From Rhodospirillaceae bacterium (GTDB taxonomy: Bacteria; Pseudomonadota; Alphaproteobacteria; Rhodospirillales; Rhodospirillaceae), in NCBI GenBank assembly GCA_018666155.1, contig JABJAH010000061.1, positions 84,085-148,084 of the forward strand: a DNA stretch of 64,000 bases, in the 5' to 3' direction. The notes beneath the pieces are model-generated. The model saw only the letters and a program-made list of their open reading frames with translations, did no database searches and was not told the origin of the DNA. A program made the translations under genes and the position numbers. Below, piece after piece: positions 1 through 8,275 of the stretch. Numbering within the stretch: the stretch's first letter is position 1; each line of letters starts with the position of its first letter.

Positions 1-58
1 GGGCATATGGGCTGCTGTCCAAGAGGGCGCGAGGCTTGCCCGGGCGCTCTAAAATAAA

Positions 59-77
59 TTGTTCACAGGCGGAACAA
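59..77. promoter_or_regulatory. Inverted repeat upstream of the first SUMF1-like gene
   Basis: A perfect 6-base inverted repeat, TTGTTC and GAACAA separated by 7 bases, lies about 70 bases before the start codon of the first gene. It sits just after an A/T-rich stretch (about 51-60), where a promoter could lie. The dyad looks like an operator for a dimeric regulator, but no regulator can be assigned. The rest of 1-147 shows no gene. Confidence 0.3.
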
Positions 78-147
78 ACGCCGGACAGCTCTTCCTCTTT
101 GTGTCGGCGGTCGTCATGATCAAGGCAATCAACAAGGGGACCATTCC

Positions 148-1098
148 ATGAAACATCTAATCCGCCTCACTCTGGCTACATGTGCCGTCGTGCTCACGTG
201 GTCTGCTCAAGCTGCTGACGTTAATGTTAACGCCGGTGCCGTTTTCCAAGACTGTGCCGATTGCCCAGAAATGGTCGTCGTGCCCCCTGGCAACTTTGTT
301 ATGGGATACGATGGCGGCATTGACCTGGAAAAACCAGGGCTGGAGCGACGATACGAAGGGCCAGTGCGGACCGTTGCTATCGACTATTCCTATGCTCTTG
401 GTCGGACGGAAGTCACCCAGGGTCAGTATCAGGAATTCACCGATGCAACGGGCTATGTGTCCGGTACAAAATGCGCCATCTGGAATGGCGAAACTTGGTT
501 GCACACCGAAGGCTCCGACTGGCGCGACCCGGGATATGGTCGGCCTCCCGCTGAAAACGAACCCGTCGCCTGTGTAACGTGGACTGATGTCAAAGCGTAT
601 ACTGTGTGGTTGGCAGAAAAGACGGGGCAGGCTTATCGTTTGCCGACTGAAGCAGAGTGGGAATACGCAGCACGCGCGGGCACCAACATTGGTGAATACA
701 CCTGGGGCGATGATCCTGATGGCGGCTGTGATGTTGCCAACTACTATGACCAGTCCGGCACTGATCCCAAACGACCCCACGATCCAGTGGGCTGTGATGA
801 TGGCCATGCCATTGTTGCCCCTGTGGGGTCATTACAACCCAATGCCTTCGGTCTCTATGATGTCATCGGTAATGTCTGGGAATGGGTCGAGGACTGTTAC
901 TTTATGCCGGTCCCTCTTGCACCGACAGATGGAAGTGCAGTGCAAGCCACTGGAACTTGTGAAAACCGCGCTGTTAAAGGCGGAAGTTGGTCGTCTCCAG
1001 TGTTTTGGGATCGCCCGACATTCCGGGGCCGTGATCCGGAGGATCGCATCAGTCACCTCTTTGGGTTCCGTCTTGCGCGCGACTTAAGCAAGAACTGA
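148..1098 (+). CDS. Exported FGE-sulfatase (SUMF1-like) domain protein, copy 1
   Basis: 316 aa. A Sec signal peptide (residues 1-22, ending SAQA) is followed by a formylglycine-generating-enzyme/SUMF1 fold domain from about residue 38 to the end, recognised by the VPPGNFVMG opening, the LPTEAEWEYAARAG core, the NVWEWVEDC block and the GGSW...FGFRLARD end. True formylglycine-generating enzymes carry a cysteine pair after the GGS motif; here those positions are occupied by other residues (SSPVFWDRPTF), so sulfatase activation is unlikely. Several other cysteines (CADC near residue 37, CAIW, CVTW, GCDD) could form disulfides in the periplasm. AAGGGGA precedes the ATG. A tandem paralogue follows 16 bases downstream. 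Exact role unknown. Confidence 0.85.
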   Translation: MKHLIRLTLATCAVVLTWSAQAADVNVNAGAVFQDCADCPEMVVVPPGNFVMGYDGGIDLEKPGLERRYEGPVRTVAIDYSYALGRTEVTQGQYQEFTDATGYVSGTKCAIWNGETWLHTEGSDWRDPGYGRPPAENEPVACVTWTDVKAYTVWLAEKTGQAYRLPTEAEWEYAARAGTNIGEYTWGDDPDGGCDVANYYDQSGTDPKRPHDPVGCDDGHAIVAPVGSLQPNAFGLYDVIGNVWEWVEDCYFMPVPLAPTDGSAVQATGTCENRAVKGGSWSSPVFWDRPTFRGRDPEDRISHLFGFRLARDLSKN

Positions 1099-1114
1099 CG
1101 TAAAGGAAAACACC

Positions 1115-2026
1115 ATGCGTACTTTGTTCGTCGCTGCTTTGTTGTTCACCTCGACCGCGTGGGCTGAGAACGCATCTGTTAATCTTGGTCCAGGTAGCGT
1201 TTTTGCCGATTGTGCGGATTGCCCCCAGATGGTGGTTATCCCGCCTGGTGATTTCATCATGGGCTTCGATGGTGGCGTTAATGAGGAGCGCTACGAAGGA
1301 CCGCCGCACCCGGTATCCATCGGCTACAGTTTCGCGTTCGGTCTACTGGAAATTACGACAGCCCAATTCCGTCAGTTTGTCGATGAAACCGGGTACACGG
1401 CAGGCACCGATTGTCGTTTGTGGACGGGCAAGAGTGTTGAGCATGTGCCGGGCAAAGATTGGCGCGATCCGGGCTACGGTCGTCCACCACGGGACGATGA
1501 TCCGGCGGTGTGTATCTCTTGGTATGACGCCAAAGCCTATGTGGCGTGGCTGGCTGAGAGAACCGGACAGCCCTACCGCTTGCCAACCGAAGCGGAGTGG
1601 GAATATGTCGCCCATGACGGTGGACAGACCACCCATGCATGGGGCGAAGACCCTGAAGCTGGCTGTGCCGAAGCGAATTACTACGACCAATCTGCTGCCG
1701 GCCTGCGTCCTTGGGAGCCGGTCGCCTGTGACGATGGGCATCCGATAGTTGCCCCGGTCGGATCATTGGCCAAAAACGATTTTGGTATCCACGATGTTAT
1801 CGGCAACGTCTGGGAATGGGTCGAAGATTGCCATCTCGTGCCCTATGGCCCTCAACCGACGGACGGCTCTGCTCACCTTGTTGATGGGGTGTGCGAGAAA
1901 CGCGGCGTGCGCGGTGGTGCTTGGCACTCCCGGGCAACATGGCAGCGTCCGACCTTTCGCGGTCGGGATACGGAGGACTTTGTCACTCAGGTCTTTGGTA
2001 TTCGTCTAGTGCGTGATCTCAACTAG
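1115..2026 (+). CDS. Exported FGE-sulfatase (SUMF1-like) domain protein, copy 2
   Basis: 303 aa, a clear paralogue of the preceding gene along its whole length, with the same CADCPQMVVIPPGDF opening, LPTEAEWEYVAHDG core and NVWEWVEDC block. The signal peptide ends near residue 18 (TAWA). As in copy 1, the catalytic cysteine pair of formylglycine-generating enzymes is missing from the C-terminal block (GGAWHSRATWQRPTF). A good ribosome site (AAAGGA) precedes the ATG. It ends four bases from the convergent hydrolase gene. The pair probably forms one operon. Proteins with this fold include non-FGE enzymes and ligand-binding proteins, so no reaction is assigned. Confidence 0.85.
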   Translation: MRTLFVAALLFTSTAWAENASVNLGPGSVFADCADCPQMVVIPPGDFIMGFDGGVNEERYEGPPHPVSIGYSFAFGLLEITTAQFRQFVDETGYTAGTDCRLWTGKSVEHVPGKDWRDPGYGRPPRDDDPAVCISWYDAKAYVAWLAERTGQPYRLPTEAEWEYVAHDGGQTTHAWGEDPEAGCAEANYYDQSAAGLRPWEPVACDDGHPIVAPVGSLAKNDFGIHDVIGNVWEWVEDCHLVPYGPQPTDGSAHLVDGVCEKRGVRGGAWHSRATWQRPTFRGRDTEDFVTQVFGIRLVRDLN

Positions 2027-2030
2027 GACG

Positions 2031-2864
2031 TTAGCTGTCTAAGAACGCTACCATTTGTGCGGCATAGGCTGCGACTTCGTTAGGCGATGCGGTCAGTGGA
2101 TCGCGCGTCATCGCTGGCACCCATTCGACGACATCTGGAATCAGGGCCAGCACGTCGTCCCCGCGCACAAATGACTTCGCCTTAATCGCTTTCAGTTTTT
2201 CTTCGATGGGATAGCGATAGTAAGCGGCGAAGGCCAAATGTTGTGTGGTTGCCATTTTGACCTGTTCAACGAACGCGATGTGCATCAGTTCTGCGGGTGG
2301 TAAATCCGTCTTGCGCATGTTCTCAGCGTTGCGTTTGAACCACGGAAAGTACGTGTAGAGATCGCGCAGCCGGCTCCACAGAAATTGGACATAGACACCA
2401 CTTTGATCGGGTTCAACTTGGGGTGCATGCCGATTGGCAAAGTCCGCGTGGTTTTGTCCCTTTAAAATGCGTGCCTGGCCAAGCATAAGACGCCGCACCC
2501 GATCAGGATGACTGACGGCTAGATCGATCGCGACCCGCCCACCCAAAGATGAGCCATAGAGATCAAATTTTTGAATCCCGAGTGTGTCGAGAAAGCGTCC
2601 GACCGCATCTGCGTAATAAGATATCTCGGGCGGTTCATTCTCGGGGTGAGGCGGCGGCGCCGAGTCGCCCATTCCCATAAGATCGGGAGCGATTACCGTT
2701 CGCGTTTCGCTTAAGCGCTCGAGCAGAGGGACCTGGATGCGCGCTGTTCCAGGGCCGGGATGAAGCACGACCACCGGGATTGAATTTTCCGCCGGCGTTC
2801 GTGAAATCCAGTAGTGAACTTGTCCTTCGTCTAAGTCCGCAAACGCCCGCTTTACCTGTCCCAT
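2031..2864 (-). CDS. Alpha/beta hydrolase fold protein
   Basis: 277 aa, cytoplasmic (no signal peptide). The hydrolase fold is shown by the HPGPGTA oxyanion loop near residues 35-41, the PDLMGMGDS segment and the nucleophile elbow GSSLGG near residues 105-110. The C-terminal stretch where the catalytic histidine normally sits (after RGDDVLALIPD, leading into the last helix NEVAAYAAQMVAFLD) shows no obvious histidine, so the triad may be incomplete or rearranged. AAGGGAGAT upstream of ATG supports the start. It is divergent from the IclR gene, which may control it. Esterase, lyase or C-C hydrolase are all possible. Confidence 0.8.
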   Translation of the reverse strand: MGQVKRAFADLDEGQVHYWISRTPAENSIPVVVLHPGPGTARIQVPLLERLSETRTVIAPDLMGMGDSAPPPHPENEPPEISYYADAVGRFLDTLGIQKFDLYGSSLGGRVAIDLAVSHPDRVRRLMLGQARILKGQNHADFANRHAPQVEPDQSGVYVQFLWSRLRDLYTYFPWFKRNAENMRKTDLPPAELMHIAFVEQVKMATTQHLAFAAYYRYPIEEKLKAIKAKSFVRGDDVLALIPDVVEWVPAMTRDPLTASPNEVAAYAAQMVAFLDS

Positions 2865-2933
2865 CGCGATCTCCCTTCAGCACAAGTCTGTCTGCGTTAT
2901 GGCACGTCTCAAGTGGAACGAAAGGCAAAAATC

Positions 2934-2948
2934 AGCCTAATCAAGGCT
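2934..2948. promoter_or_regulatory. Inverted repeat between hydrolase and IclR gene
   Basis: A perfect 5-base dyad, AGCCT and AGGCT around AATCA, lies in the divergent control region between the alpha/beta hydrolase (start at 2864) and the IclR regulator (start at 3090). Its location is right for autoregulation by the IclR protein, but short dyads arise by chance, so this is only a candidate operator. Confidence 0.2.
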
Positions 2949-3089
2949 TTGGCCAAGTATCTTCATGGCGTGCTGTTACAATTTTGTCTGCTAAACGAAC
3001 AATCTGGGACTTGCGGTCTCTAGGTGACCACGGCATTGTGGGGAAAAATAAGAACCGCAAGTAGAACGACCGCCGGGGGGCACACCATT

Positions 3090-3881
3090 ATGGGACAGCA
3101 ATCTTCCGTGCGCGCATTAGAGCGCGGCCTGGCTATCATTCAATTGTTGAATCGGCACAATGGGCTAACCGTGACTCAGGTTGGCCAGCTTACAGACTTG
3201 CCCCGGCCCACCGCCTTTCGACTTCTCCGGACGCTTGAATCCCTTGGGTTTCTGTTTCGCGACAAGCAGGACAAGAAGTACCGTTTGACCCTGCAGGTTC
3301 GCACCTTGAGTCATGGCTATGATCAGGAAGAATGGATCCCTAAAGTTGCGCGCCCCATCATGGTCGACTTGTGCAAAAAGATGCTGTGGCCCTTGGCTCT
3401 CGGCACCATAAATGGCGCCCATATTTTGGTCCGCGACACGACCGATGAGATCAGCCCTTTCGCAATCCGCCGTCATCGTGGGGGATTGCAGATTCCCCTG
3501 CTCAGCACGGCGTCTGGATCTGCGTATCTGGCTTTCAGTGATACCAACAAACGAGAAGAGTTGATCGAATTCGCCATGGCCGAAGATCGAGATGCGCTAT
3601 CCAGCGGCGGCTCTAACATAGAGTTGTACCGACGTTCACTGGAAGCCGTTCGCTCGGATGGCTACGCGTGTATGCGTGTAGTCGGACCGAACCATAACGC
3701 GCTGGCCTTTCCCGTCATGGTCCATGGAGAAATCTTCGCGACAATTTCAGCGCGCTTCTACACAACAGCGATGACTCTGCAGCAAGCAGTGGAACGCTAC
3801 GCCGACGATATGCGAGAGGCGTCTCTGAGGATGGGTCAGGAAATCGGATCTTGGAACGATAAGCTACCGGACGCCGCCTAA
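3090..3881 (+). CDS. IclR family transcriptional regulator
   Basis: 263 aa from the ATG at 3090; the open frame extends upstream to 3024, but homology begins at the SSVRALERGLAIIQLL segment. An N-terminal winged helix-turn-helix (residues about 5-65, LTVTQVGQLTDLPRPTAFRLLRTLESLG) is followed by an IclR effector-binding domain (about 80-250). IclR proteins act as dimers and commonly control nearby catabolic genes in response to a small aromatic or aliphatic acid. The gene lies between the divergent hydrolase and the convergent MFS gene, so the likely targets are the surrounding accessory genes. Effector unknown. Confidence 0.92.
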   Translation: MGQQSSVRALERGLAIIQLLNRHNGLTVTQVGQLTDLPRPTAFRLLRTLESLGFLFRDKQDKKYRLTLQVRTLSHGYDQEEWIPKVARPIMVDLCKKMLWPLALGTINGAHILVRDTTDEISPFAIRRHRGGLQIPLLSTASGSAYLAFSDTNKREELIEFAMAEDRDALSSGGSNIELYRRSLEAVRSDGYACMRVVGPNHNALAFPVMVHGEIFATISARFYTTAMTLQQAVERYADDMREASLRMGQEIGSWNDKLPDAA

Positions 3882-3882
3882 T

Positions 3883-5235
3883 TTAGGACTGAGCACCGGC
3901 CGCTGTCTCTGAATCCTGTGGGAACGGCATCCGATAGGTCAGCGCTAAAAATATCAACGACAAACAGCCTGCGATTAACATGCTGGTCCGTGGCGTGGTG
4001 AATGCAGCGACCGTACCCCAGACGGGGCTGCCCAATGCATAACCCGCCATCAACGTCATATTTAAAATGGCGATGCCCCGCCCTCGCACTTCATTTGGCA
4101 AAATCAGCTGGGCTGAAATTTGTAGGGCCGACATCACAAAAAACCATGCCGTCCCAGCGCAAAGCAGAATTGCACCCATCGCGTATGAATTAGTCGTGGC
4201 AGAAAGAAGGACCAGCATGACGGCGTGGATGATGATCGCGCCGAGTACGATTGAATTGCGCGAATACCGGATTGATAATCGCCCGTAATTTAACGCCCCG
4301 GTTATCGCTCCCATACCGAAACATCCAAAGACCAGGCCATAGTCCGCGGAGTTGGGAACCAGCATTGGCATCATGGCGATAATGATCGAAGTCACCGCAA
4401 AGAACAGGCCACCGCGCAACATCACTGTCCGGAGTCGATCCGACTGGCGCACAAAGCGGAAGCCGGTGCCCATCGCGCTTAGGAAGCTTTCCCCAGATGT
4501 ATCGGCCGCCTGGGGAGTGCGCCGCCACCATATGAGGACGGCCAGCAAAAACACGTAGGTTGCAGCGTTCATGCCGATCAGCGCCGCACCCCCGACAATC
4601 GGAATCAGGACACCCGCAATACCTGGGCCGAGGACCCGAGCCCCGTTGTTGGCGACGCTATAAAGACTAACCGCGTACGGGACGTTTTTTTGTCCAACGA
4701 TTTCCGGTACCACAGCAGATTGGGTCGGCTGATTGAGGGCAAAACCGACCGCAAGTAAACCTGACAATGCCAGCAACATAACAGGGTCTTTGTTGCCCAT
4801 GAATATGAGGACAGCGAGAAGGGCCGCGGCGACCATCATCCAAATGTTGGCGAAGATCAGGAGTCGTCGTCGATCAAAGGTGTCGGCAAGCGTGCCCGCC
4901 GCGACGATCAGCAAGACAGTCGGCAGAAAATAGGCCGTCTGCACCAGAGAAACGAGGATCGGGTCACCGTTTGTCCAATCCTTCATCAGCCAGGCCGCCG
5001 TTATGGTCTGCATCCAATACCCGAGGTTGGATAGGCAAATACCAATCCAGATCCAGCGAAAGAGGGGTATACGCAGGAGGGACCAGATACTCGTATCGGG
5101 TGGGGTGTCGGTGTCGGCGTTCACGCGGTTAGAAGCCTTTGCCTCGAATGGGTTAGGGATGGCACAAAACCTTGTCAGACCGGGCCCGCCAATCGGCATC
5201 TGAGGGCCGACCACTGGGTGACGGTTCACCCCCAT
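3883..5235 (-). CDS. MFS transporter (MFS_3 / DUF894-like)
   Basis: Up to 450 aa, about 12 membrane segments starting near residue 47 (LFRWIWIGICLSNLGYW). The motif ADTFDRRRLLIF in the cytoplasmic loop after the second helices matches the MFS signature, and the overall pattern resembles the MFS_3 group of proton-driven exporters. The start is unsure: the longest frame begins at 5235, but an internal ATG (5199) or a GTG at 5124 preceded by a purine-rich stretch would leave a more ordinary divergent gap to the Tat oxidoreductase at 5305. It ends two bases from the convergent IclR gene. Substrate unknown; export of a pathway intermediate or import of a substrate are both possible. Confidence 0.88.
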   Translation of the reverse strand: MGVNRHPVVGPQMPIGGPGLTRFCAIPNPFEAKASNRVNADTDTPPDTSIWSLLRIPLFRWIWIGICLSNLGYWMQTITAAWLMKDWTNGDPILVSLVQTAYFLPTVLLIVAAGTLADTFDRRRLLIFANIWMMVAAALLAVLIFMGNKDPVMLLALSGLLAVGFALNQPTQSAVVPEIVGQKNVPYAVSLYSVANNGARVLGPGIAGVLIPIVGGAALIGMNAATYVFLLAVLIWWRRTPQAADTSGESFLSAMGTGFRFVRQSDRLRTVMLRGGLFFAVTSIIIAMMPMLVPNSADYGLVFGCFGMGAITGALNYGRLSIRYSRNSIVLGAIIIHAVMLVLLSATTNSYAMGAILLCAGTAWFFVMSALQISAQLILPNEVRGRGIAILNMTLMAGYALGSPVWGTVAAFTTPRTSMLIAGCLSLIFLALTYRMPFPQDSETAAGAQS

Positions 5236-5304
5236 CCGCTGTTGCCAGTGTCATGGACAAGAAAGCATGATCCCACAAGTCCAGACCAACAAATTGAGAG
5301 CATT

Positions 5305-6771
5305 ATGCGCAGACCACTGAACAAACCATCGCGCCGCAAAATCCTACAAGGGGCCACAATTCTGGCCGCCGGGACACTGGCGTCACCGCGCCTTCGCGCC
5401 GCTGAGCGCACCGATGTCACGATTATTGGTGCCGGGTTTGCCGGTTTGAACGCGGCCATTCTTTTGGCCGATGAAGGCATGAGCGTCACCGTCCTCGAAG
5501 CCAACAATCGGGTTGGGGGGCGCGCTTTCACGGCTGACCATATTTACGGCAGGCCTGAGTTGGGCGCCCATCAGATCGGCCCGTATTACGCCCGCATTCG
5601 CGATATGGCGCAGCGGCTTGAGGTCGAGTTGGCTGCGGGTTCGAACTTCAATGCCCCCTACACGTTTGCCATTGGTGACACGCTCATTCGCAAAGAAGAA
5701 TGGGAGAACCACGAACTCAATAAAACTGTTGGCGCTGAGCGCACCGCGCTGCCGTCTGCCATGCAGGGGTTTTACATTGGTAAGCACAATCCCTTTGAAG
5801 GGTTTGACGACTGGCTTGAGCCGGAAGCGGCACGCTTTGACATTTCACTGGCTGAGTGGCTCATCGAAAAGGGCATATCCAAAGAGGCGATGCGTTTGGT
5901 CAATGCCGGACTTGTCGCGCCGGATGCGTCGAGCGTGTCTCTACTGACCTTGCTCCAGGAAGCAACGCGTGGACGTTTGATGTCTGGCGCGGGCGACTCA
6001 AAAGGCAAAGACAGGTTTGAACAGTATGCCTTGGCCAGCGCGCATGTGGTTGGCGGAACATCCCGCTTGCCGGAGGCGATGGCTCGGCATCTGGGTGACT
6101 CTGTACTCTTGAATAAGATTGTGACGAACATCGATCTGTCTGACGGTGGCGCCGACATTACCTGTCTCGACGGAACGCGTTACCAATCTGACTTCGTTAT
6201 TTCTGCGATACCCTTTGGTCCTCTCCGTCGCGTATCAATCACCCCCGCGCTGGGTGGTGAGCAAGCCGCAGCCGTGCGCCACATGCCCTATGCCACCAAC
6301 TCGCAAGTGCATATGCGTTTGAAAGGCGAACCATTCTGGGAACAAGATGGCATGGATGCTTCGCTCTGGTCTGACGGCGCGCTCAATATTGTGCGTCAGC
6401 CCCTCGACTATGATGGCACCCGTAATCGTCTGGTCGCCATCGGCTCTGGTAAAAAGGGCGAGCGGCTCGATCAACTACAACCCAAAGAGCGCGGTGAGTT
6501 TGTTGTGCGCGAGATTGAGCGGCTCAGACCTTCGACCAAAGGTAAAATAGAAGTCACCGGTATTCACTCGTGGCCGCAATACGACTTTGTCTCCGGTTGT
6601 CGCCATTCCTATGGTCCCGGACAAGTGACCCGTTTTGCCCACGAAATGATCAAACCGCATCATCGTATGCACTTTGCTGGTGAGCACACCCGTCGACTCG
6701 AGATCGGCATGGAATCCGCAATGGAATCAGGTGAGCGAGCCGCTTATGAAATTCTTGAGAGAACCGTTTAA
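5305..6771 (+). CDS. Tat-exported FAD amine-oxidase-like oxidoreductase, copy 1
   Basis: 488 aa from the ATG at 5305 (the frame is open from 5218). A twin-arginine signal (SRRKIL at residues 9-14, then a hydrophobic stretch) implies folded export with bound flavin. The Rossmann motif GAGFAG (42-47), the ribose-binding glutamate (VLEA) and the NRVGGRAF segment identify a flavin-containing amine oxidase fold, and the C-terminal FAGEHTRRLEIGMESAMESGERAA block is the conserved FAD-binding end. Likely oxidises an amine, amino acid or alicyclic compound in the periplasm. It is followed after 13 bases by a paralogue. The FAD family is certain; the substrate is not. Confidence 0.9.
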   Translation: MRRPLNKPSRRKILQGATILAAGTLASPRLRAAERTDVTIIGAGFAGLNAAILLADEGMSVTVLEANNRVGGRAFTADHIYGRPELGAHQIGPYYARIRDMAQRLEVELAAGSNFNAPYTFAIGDTLIRKEEWENHELNKTVGAERTALPSAMQGFYIGKHNPFEGFDDWLEPEAARFDISLAEWLIEKGISKEAMRLVNAGLVAPDASSVSLLTLLQEATRGRLMSGAGDSKGKDRFEQYALASAHVVGGTSRLPEAMARHLGDSVLLNKIVTNIDLSDGGADITCLDGTRYQSDFVISAIPFGPLRRVSITPALGGEQAAAVRHMPYATNSQVHMRLKGEPFWEQDGMDASLWSDGALNIVRQPLDYDGTRNRLVAIGSGKKGERLDQLQPKERGEFVVREIERLRPSTKGKIEVTGIHSWPQYDFVSGCRHSYGPGQVTRFAHEMIKPHHRMHFAGEHTRRLEIGMESAMESGERAAYEILERTV

Positions 6772-6784
6772 AGGGACTTCTTCA

Positions 6785-8266
6785 ATGACACACACTTCGC
6801 CACCCAAACGCGCTCTGAGTCGCCGCGGATTTAACGCGGCTCTGGGCGCTGCCACATCGCTACCTCTGTTGGGTCGCAAAGCCTTCGCCTTTGAATCAGC
6901 CGATGTCATCGTTATTGGCGCTGGTTTGGCTGGCTTAAACGCGGCCCTTAATCTCGAACAAGAGGGCTATAGCGTCATCGTTCTTGAGGCGGCCGATTAT
7001 GTCGGCGGTCGCACGCTTACCTATGACTTTCCTTCAGGACCGACCAATGCTGGCGGCCAGACCATTGGTCCGTACTACGCTCGGGTTCGCGATTTGGCAC
7101 ACCGGTTTGACGTGCCATTGATCACGCCACCCGGTCGCGTCGCCATGGGCAACTATGTCAGTGGAGAACTGGTGTCATCGGCGGATTGGCCGAACGCCAA
7201 GGTGAACAAGACCGTCGGCGCTGAGCGTAATGTTCAGCCAGGGGCCTTGGAGTTCTTTTATCTATCGAACAACAACCCGCTGCCCGATGTGGAAAGCTGG
7301 ACGGAAGCCGAACAGGCGCATCTTGATGTGTCCATCGCGAGATACATGATCAACAAGGGGGCGTCGGAAGAAGCCTTACGCCTCGCCAGCATTACGATGA
7401 ATGTTTTTAGCCTGTCGACGGGCTCAGCCTTGGCTTATCTCCGGGACATAAAACGCCTGCAGTGGGGTATCGCGACATCCGACAATCAGAATACGCGCTC
7501 GACCTATGGCGCGGGTGCCGCAGACGGTTTTGAATTCAACGAAGTTGCAGGTGGCACGCAGCGCTTGCCGGAAGCTATGGCGGCGGCACTAAAAGGTGAT
7601 GTGCGGCTCAATCAACCGGTGCGTTCCGTTTCCATGACCGGTGACAACGTCGAAGTGAAGACCTTTGACGGCAGCCGTTTCCAAAGCAAATACGTTGTCT
7701 CTGCGGTGCCGTTCTCGGTGTTGCGGAATATCGATGTCTTTCCTCATTTTGAGGGCATTCAAAGGACTGCGGTGCGTCAGTCCGGACATGGCAACACGGT
7801 GCGGGTGTTTATGGAACCGAAGACGCCATTTTGGGACGACGATATTGGTGAACCCGGCCTCTATTCGGACACGGCCATTGAGCGTGTCTTCGCCCGCAGC
7901 AACGAAGAGGGTGAAATTGTTGGCATCGACTGTTGGGTCAACGGCAATGCCGCCTTCCGATTAGATCAGTTGCCGACCGAAGCCGTCGGCGACTTCGTGG
8001 TCGACACCTTGGCCAATATCCGGCCTGCATCCCGGGGCAAAGTCGATGTCATCAAGGTTCACTCGTGGGCCAAGCATTCGGCGTCGGGCTGTTGCCGTCA
8101 CGTGTTTGAAGCGGGGCAGGTCAAGGAGTGGGCTGATGTCATGGCCAAGCCCCATGGCCGCCTGCATCTTGCCGGTGAACAAACCCGGAGTATTGAGAAC
8201 GGAATGGAAGCCGCCGCCAAATCTGGTGAGCGGGCCGCCTTCGAAATCATGGAACGCATTAGCTAG
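6785..8266 (+). CDS. Tat-exported FAD amine-oxidase-like oxidoreductase, copy 2
   Basis: 493 aa from the ATG at 6785, preceded by AAGGGA. The open frame runs back to 6674 inside copy 1, but the twin-arginine signal (SRRGFN at residues 12-17) begins only with this start. The dinucleotide motif GAGLAG (45-50), the VGGRT segment and the LAGEQTRSIENGMEAAAKSGERAA end match copy 1 throughout, so this is a tandem duplication that has since diverged. The middle, substrate-binding region differs most, suggesting related but distinct substrates or a heteromer. The next gene starts ten bases downstream and is probably co-transcribed. Confidence 0.9.
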   Translation: MTHTSPPKRALSRRGFNAALGAATSLPLLGRKAFAFESADVIVIGAGLAGLNAALNLEQEGYSVIVLEAADYVGGRTLTYDFPSGPTNAGGQTIGPYYARVRDLAHRFDVPLITPPGRVAMGNYVSGELVSSADWPNAKVNKTVGAERNVQPGALEFFYLSNNNPLPDVESWTEAEQAHLDVSIARYMINKGASEEALRLASITMNVFSLSTGSALAYLRDIKRLQWGIATSDNQNTRSTYGAGAADGFEFNEVAGGTQRLPEAMAAALKGDVRLNQPVRSVSMTGDNVEVKTFDGSRFQSKYVVSAVPFSVLRNIDVFPHFEGIQRTAVRQSGHGNTVRVFMEPKTPFWDDDIGEPGLYSDTAIERVFARSNEEGEIVGIDCWVNGNAAFRLDQLPTEAVGDFVVDTLANIRPASRGKVDVIKVHSWAKHSASGCCRHVFEAGQVKEWADVMAKPHGRLHLAGEQTRSIENGMEAAAKSGERAAFEIMERIS

Positions 8267-8275
8267 GACCTCATC

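Noticed and set aside
61..75. GTTC-N7-GAAC as an alphaproteobacterial LexA box
   Set aside because: The alphaproteobacterial box is a direct repeat (GTTC-N7-GTTC); here the halves are inverted, and the downstream gene is no SOS gene.
157..807. A 216-residue leftward frame
   Set aside because: Antisense to the first SUMF1-like gene, whose signal peptide, domain motifs and ribosome site all support the rightward reading.
148..2026. Annotating the SUMF1-like pair as formylglycine-generating enzymes
   Set aside because: The catalytic cysteine pair is missing and no sulfatase is near.
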